Shown: positions 14,060 to 23,700 of the stretch, in pieces
Numbering within the stretch: the stretch's first letter is position 1
Layout: each line of letters starts with the position of its first letter
Assembly: GCF_047663525.1 (NCBI RefSeq)
Contig: NC_092587.1
Span: 196,351,501-196,415,500 of the forward strand
Source of the DNA: Anas platyrhynchos
Lineage: Eukaryota; Chordata; Aves; Anseriformes; Anatidae
Length of the DNA stretch: 64,000 bases
Direction: 5' to 3'
Position numbers and translations under genes: made by a program
Notes under the pieces: model-generated
What the model saw: the letters and a program-made list of their open reading frames with translations, nothing else
The model's database searches: none
What the model was told of the DNA's origin: nothing

Positions 14060-14077
14060 TCACGACAAATGTCGTGA
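14060..14077. repeat. Short perfect palindrome tcacgaca-aa-tgtcgtga
   Basis: Two 8-bp arms are separated by two bases. It contains two of the rare CpGs in this AT-rich intron. It could be a binding site for a dimeric factor, but nothing beyond symmetry supports that. Confidence 0.7.
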
Positions 14078-15958
14078 TTACACAATGATTTTTGTATTAG
14101 TTAGATCTTCCTAGCTCTATTTATCCACCGTTTGCTTTGGAGTTCTGCACAGATCTGAATTTTAATGATTGTATCTTAATAGGCATAGAAAGAATATTCT
14201 TGTCCATACTCTTTAGAAAGAAATTGTAATTTAGAAACTGAAATTTCAAGAAACGTTTAGTTCATACTATCAGTCTCTAGTTCATGCATTTTGTCCTTAC
14301 TCTCAGGTTTGCTGACAAATAGAAAAATACGTATGACCATATTTCTAAAAACACATGCTAAACTTATGCAGAACAATGTAAACAAAGATTTTCATCTTAA
14401 ATAAAATACATTAATTATTTTTTGATCCTTAACTCAGCTTCTAGAGCCAATATTAATTCATTTTCCCTTCTTAAAAGTTGCTTTAAAAATAAGAAATATA
14501 TAAAATGATTGTGATATAGCACTCCACTAATATGTTTTACCCTGTATATGAACTACAATTAATTTATTTAACAATTATCAGCCATACACAGTCATACACA
14601 TGTTTGGATGGGTAATTTTTGATTTATGGGATCTTGCAGCTGGCAGATAATTGCCATGATTTCTGCCACCATTATTCAGCTCTTTTCCCAAATTTGAAAG
14701 CTATCTGCATTATCTCTGCAATACTGTCAGCACAGACTGAAACATTAATCTCCTATCATCAGAAGTGTATCCTAAATTGCTCTTCCAGATTCTTTGTATT
14801 GGTAATGGAAATAAACAGCTATCTAGAATACCTGTTTTATGATAGGACATATCACTCTCTAGATCCATCTGCAGTGGCTTGAAATTTCACATATGTCAAT
14901 TACAACTAAAGCCAGCAGGAAGTGAACTCTTAAAATGAGCTTTTGATGTTTTAAATAACAATATTTTGATATTTTTAAATTCTAATTTTAATTATGATAT
15001 TTACCAATCATATCACTAACAAAAAGAATGGCCCTCTGAGCCAAAAAAAAGGGCCACATTGTTCAGAATATATTTTAATGCTGCATACTATTTCTGTTCC
15101 ATTATGAAAACTGCACACATTGTTCTTCAGTACAACAGAGCACACTTTCAAACCATATTAAAGCCTTCCCGGGCCAGGTCTGATTGAATATGTGTGTCTC
15201 TATTATTTTAAGTTCTTTTATACTCAATATGTGCCATATGACCTAGGGCTGCTTCGTGGTAATAATGATATATGAAATCATTTCATATGAAAAGGAGGTA
15301 TTAAGTTTATTCATAAATTATAATAGATAAATATTCTATTCAGCTTATCGTATCAGGACGTACTTTTCATATCATTGTGTTCCTTGAAGAGGCTGGATGG
15401 TATGAGGCCCTCTTTTAAATCTCCCCCATAGTTTGTGCTGTACTAAAACACTGTAACAATTAAATTTGGATTATGTAAAAAAAAAGTTGATTTTGTTGTG
15501 AGGAAAAGTGCACCTCATACTTGGTAGATCAATTTTGGTTATTACATATGAAAAATAGGACTATAGCTTTAACAATTAATAGCCTTGTTTTTAAGGCTTC
15601 AGAATGTTTTAAAAGCAGTGTTTATACTGCTGTAGCCTAGCAACAACTTTTGAAAAACATTTAAAATAAAATTGCTTAACATCTTAATAAAACCCTGCAT
15701 AGTTTCACCATTTCTCTTTTGTTTAGATATGCAAATTTAAAAAAATTAAATAAGTAAGATACAGTCAGTAGGGTATTACTGTGATAAGCCATGTTGTCTT
15801 AGTTATTAGTAACCTCTTCACAGTTTGCAGAGAAAGCAGACAAAGAAATTGAAAAATAATGTTTGCTTCTCGTATCATTAATATTTTGTTTTACATCTTT
15901 AATAAACCCACAAATTCAATTCTGTTATGTATTCAACTCTCAGATATTCTTTACTCAC

Positions 15959-16023
15959 TTAGCGAGAGCTTGTTCCTGAAACACTTCCAAGCACTGTTCC
16001 ATGTTATTGATAGTCTTTTTGAC
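15959..16023 (-). CDS. DEUP1: DEUP1 exon 2, probable start codon at 16002
   Basis: This exon holds the likely initiation codon of DEUP1. Seen: the acceptor (tttgtttcaacag) ends at 16024 and the donor (gtgagt) begins at 15958. The 65-nt exon contains ATG at 16002 in a strong context (aacATGG), followed by MEQCLEVFQEQALA and two bases (AA) that complete a Lys codon with the first base of the next exon. The protein then continues into ASPCDTQLQEL, which aligns with the SPCEAELQEL region near the N-terminus of mammalian DEUP1 as I remember it; that protein also begins Met-Glu. The bird leader before SPC is about five residues longer. The frame is also open upstream through seven codons to the acceptor, so a start in exon 1 is possible. 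Confidence 0.85.
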
Positions 16024-16667
16024 CTGTTGAAACAAACAAATCAAGTAATTCAGATTCTTACACATGCACATTTGCATAGTGAAGTTGTGTATACTGAATC
16101 ATTCAGTGCTTTCCCTTCAAATTCTGTAATTCTTCCACTGCGAACAACAGGAGCAGAGAAATGTGGCTCTACATCACATCCTGGAATGAGCAGGATGAAA
16201 ACTTCTGGAGTAAGCTCAGCTCTCCGTCAGCAGCTTTTGCACTTGCTGCAACAGTGAGATACTAGAAGGGGTGATAGCTTGAGGATAAACTTGGATTTCC
16301 ACGAGGAAGAGTTTGTTTTGGATCATTCTCTGTCACGTAACATCAATGATTCACCAAGGCACTCTGGAATATATGAATGTAAATTTGTTGTAGATCTGTG
16401 GGTGCAGTCAGCAGCCTTTTCTCCACTGCCATGGAGTGGAGGCCAAATTTCATACCTTCGTATGTTCTAATTAACCTATAGCCAGGCTAGGATGGTTCCC
16501 AAACACACTTTTAGACTCATGTGAACTATTTACTCCCTTGTCTGGCAAATGCAGCACGGATCCATGGAGCACTCACACACCTTAGCAGCAAGGAAAGATC
16601 TGACTGAGCCTGACCCTGGGACAGGTCTGTGGGGCTGGTGGGACAGGGATGTAGGGCATGGACAGGG

Positions 16668-16722
16668 AGTTTGGACCAGATATCTCCAGAGGTCCCTTCC
16701 AACCTCGGCCATTCTGTGATGG
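16668..16722 (+). mobile_element. CR1 LINE 3' end fragment
   Basis: This short stretch has the CR1 terminus in sense orientation: ttggaccagatatctccaga, then ggtcccttccaacctcggcc and attctgtgat. Some upstream bases (from about 16597) may belong to the same insertion but are too diverged to claim. It lies in DEUP1 intron 1, opposite to the gene. Confidence 0.85.
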
Positions 16723-16849
16723 GTGTGAGGGCAACGCACAGGAGGGAGGGTGCCATGAGACAGCCCTAATTCCTTAGGGGGCAAAAAGCACGGCTCTCAA
16801 GGGGATGGATACCTGTATGTACAGGTGTGTGGGGACACCGCTGTGTGGC

Positions 16850-17060
16850 ACCTGAGGTGACACAGGTGCAGTGACTCCACAGGGGACCTGCACCTGAGTG
16901 CCACAGGCACAGGATCAGCTGCCTTGGCTCCACAGGGGACGGACACCTGAGGTGACGCGGGGACATTTGTGGCTCTAACGGAGACAGACACCCCGGATAA
17001 CACACGCACAGAGGCACTGGCTCCACAGGGAACGGACACCCGAGGTGTCCCAGGCACCGG
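16850..17060. repeat. GC-rich minisatellite in DEUP1 intron 1
   Basis: At least four diverged units of about 45-53 bp follow one another. The clearest shared core is ctccacaggggac followed by ggacacctgaggtgac, with copies starting near 16875, 16928, 16973 (ctctaacggagac) and 17021. The array lies 80-290 bp inside intron 1 from the DEUP1 donor and produces a repetitive Pro/Ser/Cys-rich minus-strand reading frame that is not a gene. Confidence 0.75.
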
Positions 17061-17141
17061 GGCAGCACCGGGGACCGATCCACACCACGCTGCGACGGGC
17101 ACCGCCGTCCCCCCCCCCCCCATCCCCTCCCTGCCCGTTAC

Positions 17142-17290
17142 CTGCCGCGCTCCTCCCGCCGCTCCCTCCGCACCCGCCATGAGCAAGGCGTGCGCCCTCT
17201 CAGCCCCTCGCCCCCATCCCTTCCTCCTTTCCTCCCTCCCTCCTTCCCTCCCGCCCCGGCTCCCGCCCGCCTCGCCCCGCGGCGGTTGCG
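17142..17290 (-). CDS. DEUP1: DEUP1 exon 1 (5' UTR, possibly with coding end)
   Basis: This is the first exon of the deuterosome assembly gene, inside the CpG island. Seen: on the minus strand a consensus donor (CAG|gtaacg) ends the exon at 17142. An ATG at 17180 opens a 13-codon stretch (MAGAEGAAGGARQ) that ends in phase 0 and runs in frame into the next exon (VKKTINN, then ATG). The 5' boundary at about 17290 is only a guess from the skew switch and X-box near 17320. The 17180 ATG has a C at -3, a weak start context, whereas the ATG in exon 2 has A at -3 and G at +4. I therefore infer that exon 1 is mainly 5' UTR and that the 13 residues are an optional N-terminal extension. Exon existence is fairly likely; its coding status is uncertain. 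Confidence 0.6.
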
Positions 17291-17313
17291 GCCAGCGCCC
17301 GGCGGCTTCTCCA

Positions 17314-17327
17314 GTCGCCGCGGCAAC
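17314..17327. promoter_or_regulatory. RFX X-box motif in DEUP1 promoter
   Basis: The 14-mer gtcgccgcggcaac fits the palindromic X-box bound by RFX factors: GT(T/C)GCC, two central bases, then GGCAAC. Only the central pair (GC rather than AT) and the third base differ from the classical form. RFX2 and RFX3, with FOXJ1, drive multiciliated-cell genes, and their X-boxes usually lie within about 200 bp of the start site. Here the site is about 135 bp upstream of the DEUP1 exon 1 donor. Function is inferred; the match is seen. Confidence 0.7.
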
Positions 17328-17689
17328 GCCGAGAGCCGCGGGGCGAGGCGGGGAGGCGGGCGGCGGCCATGAGGGGACGGGCGGGAAGCGGCGGCGGGCA
17401 GGCTGCGGGAGGGTGCCGCAGGGGGGCATGAGGGGACAGCGGGGCCATGAAGGGACCGGAGAGGGAAGGGGAGGGTGGCTGGGAGAGGGATGGGGTGTGA
17501 CAGGGCTGCCAAGGGGGGAAAGGGAGCGGGGAGAGCCCGCGGGACCGATCCCGGGACGCCCCGGTGTCGCTTCTGTCAGCGCAGGGAACCTCAGCCCGGG
17601 CTGATGGCAGGCGTTGGGAGCTCCTCAGGCAGCTCGGGGCTAAATAACATTTAACTTAATTTAGGAAAACACTAGGCAGTTCCGTCTCT

Positions 17690-17711
17690 ATTTATTTATT
17701 TATTTATTTAA
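17690..17711 (+). repeat. (TTTA)n microsatellite
   Basis: About five uninterrupted tttatt/ttta units lie just outside the right edge of the CpG island. Confidence 0.9.
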
Positions 17712-18395
17712 ATGCCATTACCACTCCGTGACGCGATCACTACCCATTTCTTTCTGGCTGACTGTGCTTCCCTCAGATGGTTTCTTATGCTTATAACGTG
17801 AGTGGTGCAGGCTTGGGTGACACTTTTACGTCCCTGTGCGCTTCAGTTTGTCAAATTCAACAGCAAAACGTGAAGGATCGCAGCCGTTTCGACTTCTTTC
17901 AGTAGTAATTTGTGGTTCCAAACTTAGGGTTTATAGATCCCTTCAGACTCCAAGGGCAGCACAATTCACTTTGGATTTATTGTCCTGAAATCACAAGGAG
18001 TGTTCTCAGGAGCTGCTAGTCTATTTATTTACACCAAATTTTGACCTTTTGCTTTGTTTTGCTTAGACTGTTTACTTAAATTAACTGAGTGAACTGCATT
18101 TTTAATATCAGTTCCAGGGAATAATTTGTTTTGCTTGGTTCTTACCTCCTGTGCTAAGGCAGATGGTTTTCATGTCAGCAGAAATATTGTTTCAACCTAT
18201 GAATTATGGAAAACGTTTTTAAAATGAAATATTAAAATAAAGTTATACACGGAGTTTCAGGAAAGTTCCTGATAAGTTTATGTACTAACTCTAGAAAGTG
18301 CTGCAGTAATTTCCCATTGTGGTTTTCTTAAAAATTAATAAAACGTTTTTATTTTTGCTTTACATTTTTTCTTTCATTGGTGTATTTCATTTCAG

Positions 18396-18451
18396 AACTG
18401 TCCCAGGAACATTTTGGTTCTTTATTTGCCAGGCAGCAGCAGCAGGAGCAG
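18396..18451 (+). other. Candidate exon of a divergent transcript
   Basis: A pyrimidine-rich acceptor (tttcatttcag, ending 18395) precedes a 56-base segment that ends in a strong donor (gagcag|gtgagg). It lies about 1 kb downstream of the CpG island in the plus direction and opens a more GC-rich stretch running to about 18880. The segment contains a short CAG run (gcagcagcagcaggagcag). It could be an exon of a non-coding RNA fired divergently from the DEUP1 promoter. Its translation matches nothing I know, including SLC36A4. Speculative. Confidence 0.25.
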
Positions 18452-18879
18452 GTGAGGGCAGGTGAGCTGGGAGCTGAGGGTGATGGCAGGGAGCTGAGCA
18501 GTGTCCTCACTGCCACGGCACTGCTCAGATGGTGCCTGCAGTCAGCCACAGCCAAGAGGTGGCCAGACAAGCCTGCAGCGATGGGCAGGTCTGAGATGAC
18601 ACCAGAAGGCAAGTCAGCAGCAGGTCAGGAGCAGCCAAGTGCCATTCTGAGCACAGACACATCTACAGCATTGCTCAGACAAGGCTCAGGGGCATGGCCC
18701 GGAGCTGAAATCCTGAGCCAAGGGCAGAGGCCCCCAGCACAGTGTCTCATGGCTCTGTCTGGTAGCAAGCAGCGTTAACTCTAGGTTATCACTGCACCAT
18801 GTCAGAGCTGGCCTTGAGGACAGGCAGCCAAACCCAAGGGGCAGAGGGGGAGGAGGTTACAGAACCTGTTTCTGTGCAC

Positions 18880-20468
18880 AGAACCCTGAAAACATTTTAT
18901 TCGTTACAACTGATGTCTTCACTTACTGTGATAGAATGACTGTGAAGAAGTCACGCTGAAACATTTGATTATCAATACCTGAAATATTTCAAATATAATT
19001 TATTCTATTTGGAATGCTGTTTTAAGTTTTTTTCCTTCTTCCTTTTTTTTTTTTTTTTTTTAATCCTGAAATTTAGAGTGATTTATTTAAAATACTTAAA
19101 TTTGGAAGGTTTAAAATATGTTATAAAAGTAGTTCCTAATGTAGCTTCCAGTGAATTTCCAGTTGTTCATCTGCAACAACTGAAGTTAACTTTTCAGCCA
19201 TATTCCCAGTGTATACATTTTAATTTTCTCCCTATCTCATCCTTTCTCAGTAGTAATCAGTTATGCAGAATTTCAGCTTCCATCTGTCATGACCAAATAA
19301 AATTTGAGGGTGCAACTTCAAAAAAAAACCACACAGATAATTTTAAAATTACATATAAATGTTTTCAAAGCTTTTTTTGAAGGAAAATTCCCACTGCAAT
19401 TAACCAGAGTTGTGTTTCTAACTCCTTGATGTGCCTTTGAATATCTCATTCGCTAGCTATATTAAAAAAAATGCCATATCAAGTTGTTGACATTTTCTAT
19501 TTGCTTTTGCTCATCGACTTCTATCTCTTGACTAGAGTTTGTCTTATGAGAACCAAGTCTTTTACTTTTTGACTTTAAAGAGGTAATTAGTAATATTCCA
19601 AGCAGCTGGAGAATAAGCACAATAAATACAGAATAATTAAAGATTTTGTGATGGGTATTTACACATGCTTCAAATTACGATAGTCAGCAAAGAAAAAAAA
19701 AAAGTAAAGGAAACTACTTTCAAACCAGTTTACAGATTAAAATTACTGGAAAGCTGTGAGCACAATTCTGCAGAAACAAAGGATGTAAATCAGGGCAGGG
19801 ACTTGGATATGACCAAACATCAAACAAGGCAAGATACAACATCGATATTTTTCTAAAAACAAAGGGAATTAGCTGGAAATATATTCACAGTCACAACTAC
19901 CTGGTAACAAAAGAGTATAGGGAAATCCAAATAGCAAGCCAGGGGGTGTAAGGTTGTATACCTTCAATAGGACACCCCTTTCCTCAGTCTGGTTCTGGGA
20001 TTCATGAGCCAAGATGAGACTAACAGCTCTAGTAGAAAAATTGCAAGAAGCAGTATAAAAAGAAATGTTGATCTTTCCGTGTCTGCAACTCAGAATTTAT
20101 TTTTAGCTTTTTTTTTTCTTTTTTTTTTTTCTTCTTTTATGTGGCATTGCAACACATTATCGGTGGGAGGGCATCCTTTCTGTCCACCTAACAGAGCATA
20201 TGCCACAAATGTTCCTGTTTTGGAGGGAACAATGGAAAGCAAGGTTCTTTGTATAGGATGTATTTTGTCAGTGGTGTGGGCTTTACATTACATTGTTGAG
20301 CTTTTGTCAGTAATATTTGAGAAGCGTGTAGCTGGTTTATGAGACTTACTGAAAGAGAGGAAAGCTAAATTGCATTAACAAATCCAACAAATTCTAGTAA
20401 GAGCTTTTAAGGAAGTCCTAATTAAAGTAATGCTTTTAGTCTAATAATTATTCTGAGAATTTAGAACC
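18880..20468. other. Intergenic, no recognised feature
   Basis: AT-rich sequence with poly-T tracts near 19040 and 20106-20130. A 112-codon plus-strand frame (20004-20342) has a phenylalanine stretch made by the poly-T tract. Its second half is hydrophobic but matches nothing I recognise and has no promoter or splice context. Confidence 0.6.
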
Positions 20469-20469
20469 C

Positions 20470-20757
20470 AGAATCATGGAATCAGAGAACAGCCCACGCT
20501 GGAAAAGGGTACCTTTCCAGGAAAAGGGTACCTGGATAAAATTATCTAGCACCCCATCCAGTCATGCCTTGAAAACCTCCACTTATGTGGGTTCTACCAC
20601 GTCCCCATGGTGGTTCTTCCAGTAATTAATTGTTCTCCCTGGCAAAATTTCTTCCCTTTATCAGGACCTGTTGCTCCTTTTCATCTCCATGTGGCTCCTT
20701 GTGAAGAGAGAGCCTCTGTCCTCTATGCAGCTGCCCTCTAAGCACTGGGAAACTTAC
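20470..20757 (-). mobile_element. Old CR1 LINE 3' fragment
   Basis: The reverse complement of a CR1 3' region, beginning agaatcatggaatcagagaa on the plus strand and continuing through recognisable blocks such as ccagtcatgccttgaaaacc and gacctgttgctccttttcat. It is more diverged than the other copies. A 12-bp word (aaaagggtacct) is duplicated within it at about 20504 and 20523. Confidence 0.85.
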
Positions 20758-23700
20758 ATGATGGATTCATAGTAGCTCTAAAATAGTTTAATAATGATGA
20801 CATTCTATACGTTAGTCAGTTTGGATATTTATGAACTTACCAACTAAATTTACAGAAGTGCTGTTAGAAGAGACAGATGGAAAGGAAAATGAATAGCTCA
20901 GTATATGCCATTTGTCAACAAATGCACACAAGTCACTGAGCCAATAAAACCTGTGGCAAAATCCCTAAGACGTAAGCAATAAGAGAAGAATGACATTTTT
21001 TAAAAGAACCTTTGCAAGAAGGATTTTTTGTTTTTGAAAATTAGGCATAAAATCTGCCTGGGAATTCTGAAGTTACCTACCTAATTTACTAGCAGGAGGT
21101 AGTAGAGGCAGCATAATAGAGGCATAGAGGCAGAGCTCTGTTTCTAAATGTTTTGTTTCAAGTTTAAACTGAAAAGTACTCTGTTCTTAAGCAGCTTATG
21201 AGATCACGGAAGGGAAGAACAGACAGAGCTTGGATTTAGTTGGATTTGCCAGGTAAACTGGTTGATAAGCCATCCCGTAGGCTGGAACCTGTTCTAAAAG
21301 TGGAGAACTGTCAGAATTTATCCAGTAACATATAACAGCAAGAAATCTGATAATTAAGGGTAGTGCTCTGAGAGAAAGCAGAAAGGGGTTAAAGGTGCCA
21401 TTTGGCCTGTTGCTGTGACAGTTAGAATTTCATCTTTTTGTTTCTGATGAAAAGTAACGCTAGATAATGTATGCACAAAAGAAAAATCTGCTTGAAGCTT
21501 TCTGCTTATGTTTTTCTAGAAACTCATGGTAATGTCAAGCAATACTGTAACATCTTTAAGCATGCCACAGTCTTTCCTTTGTAGTTGTTGCTACTGCAGC
21601 ATAAAAATAATCTTGACGTTTTAGCAACATGGGTATGGTTTCTAGCACTCTATAGGCAGGAATATTTCTTGGTTAATTGGTTTTTATTTTTAAAAATGAA
21701 ATGAAATGATCTCTTGTCTGTGATCAGTGGCAATTAAAAAAAGAGAGAAGACTAAAACTTCATAGGGAACATTTCATCTCTGGCTATGTATTATGCCACA
21801 GTTGCTTCAGTGCTACGATGAAGTGAGGATTTCTTTTTTTTTAGACTTTTTTTTTAGTTAAAATAGGCAAGTTACAGAAAAATATCACCTACCCAAGGCA
21901 TAATTTTCAGTTTGTACTGTCTGAAGGGATTACAGGAAACAAATTGTACATTTTGTTTCATCTTAAATTCAAATTGTTTGATATCCCTACAATTTTGTTT
22001 TTCAGTGGTATGAAATGCGATGAAGATTGTAGAGGTAGCTTTTGGTAGCATTTGAATTTGACAGCTGAAGGGTGGATAATTGGAACTTTTGTCACCTTGC
22101 ATTGATTTTGGAGCAAGCCTAGTATTTTGACTCAAGTGCACGAAGCGAATATTCAGTTGAAATAACTTGCAGAGGAATAATTAACAATGCTGACATTTAA
22201 GATGTCATTCCAGGGTTTCAGAGTTAGCAGCTGAGGAGATGACATGGGAGCTCACATTACTCACTTGCGTAAGAATGCACTCAGATAGAGTGCGATCCTT
22301 TATTGGTTATATTAAGATGGTATTTTCAGGTTATGCTTGGATGATCATGCACTCTAACCTGGTTTATTTCTTTTGCCATTGACTCATGCATTTAGTTTTC
22401 TAATGACTTATATGTTTCTATTTTTAGAATTAGTGTTGGGGTACAACTGTAGAGCAATTAAAATGTATTGCTATGTTGCCCTCTACAGCATCCCATGATG
22501 AGTGATTTGATTTGTCTGTCAAAGTTAAGTCCTTTTTTGACTTGACTGTAAAGGGTTTTTTGGTCAGTTGGCTTAGAGACTCAGTGGCAGGCAGATACAG
22601 TAATAGCTCTGTCACTCTCTTGCTTGTCTCTAGGAACAGAAAACAGTGCTTTTTAACAATCCAACATCTGAAGCGAGCCTTTTGACCTGGAAAGTCATTA
22701 TTTTTATAGCAGAAATAACAGCACAACATTTGCTTTTCTCCTTTGCCTTTTGCAGGCTCCTGAATGTCTACATGCTCAGGGCTGAGTTCGGGCTGAGCAA
22801 ATACAGCACCTACTTGTATATCAAGTTCTGCTTAACCGTTGACAGTTAATGCTGATGAAACTTCAGTTAATGTGAGTGCTCCTCGCAGGGCTGACTGTGC
22901 TCAGATATAACTTCAGTACCTGCAATGGAAATCTTGCTTCAGCTTGCTGGAAAAAGCAAGTGCAAGCAAGGCTTTCAGCTAACAAATAAGCTACATTTCC
23001 TAAAAGCTGAAAATGAGGGTTAGAGTGCTCTGCCACTCTTCAGCAGAAGAGCCAGACATCTTCAAAGCATGGAGCCTTAACCTTGACCTTCCCTCACAAC
23101 CTGGATGCCACCATCTCATTAAGGCCACATTACAACTACATCTCAGATATCACTAAATAGTACTTCGTGAGCATTACACTGTCATCCAAAAAAACTAACT
23201 GGCTAGATACAAGCCACATTCCATTTATTCTTTTACTGAGAGTAGCAGATCAAAGTAGAGGGAAAAAAAGTATAGGATTCATGGAGAGATGAACACAAAC
23301 ACACACATGTACAGACACACACAGAAGTGCACACTAAATCTTACACCTGTACTGGGCTATTGGCCACAGCAAAATATAGCTGGAGAGGCATGACTCCTGA
23401 AGGATCCAATCTCCCAACTCTGTAAGTGCAGCAAAACAAATCCTACACCTGATTCTGGCTTCTACCCTTGGATAGCTTTAGGGTTGCTTGGCCAAGTTGC
23501 TGCTGGACGTTTGTGGGATGTTACGTGGAGTTCTCCTTGAAGCAGCTGTTCTCACCAAACTCCCTTTTGGGCCAGATGATCTGTTTTTCCTGACTGGAAC
23601 ATTCAAAGCTGCCTTCTGCCCTTTGTGTGTTCCAACCCAGCCTCGGCCAGGTCTCCAGACAAAGCAGCAAGGATACAAACAGCAAAGGCAGTGTATATCC

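Larger units (their letters stand above)
8462..15958 (-). other. DEUP1 intron 2
   Basis: The longest intron in the window (7,497 bp). It is AT-rich with no young transposon that I can recognise. It contains palindromes at 13701-13729, 13733-13767 and 14060-14077 and several homopolymer runs. Reading frames of up to 140 codons occur in it (for example 13422-13844 on the plus strand) but lack domains, splice support or codon bias and look like chance. Confidence 0.75.
17030..17620. promoter_or_regulatory. CpG island, DEUP1 promoter, probably divergent
   Basis: This is the only dense CpG stretch outside the LTRs, in an otherwise AT-rich window. It covers the first DEUP1 exon and about 330 bp upstream. 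The plus strand is C-rich from about 17100 to 17290 and G-rich from about 17335 to 17540, so each transcribed direction away from about 17320 has G on its non-template strand. That is typical of divergent CpG-island promoters. GC boxes (ggggcgaggcggggaggcgg region, 17339-17365) lie just upstream of DEUP1. I see no TATA box. Reading frames on both strands here come from the base composition. Confidence 0.85.

Noticed and set aside
16797..17604. Long open frames across the CpG island on both strands (210-211 codons)
   Set aside because: They arise from stop-poor GC-rich DNA and the minisatellite; the frames overlap each other, and only the last 13 codons before the donor at 17142 have gene support.
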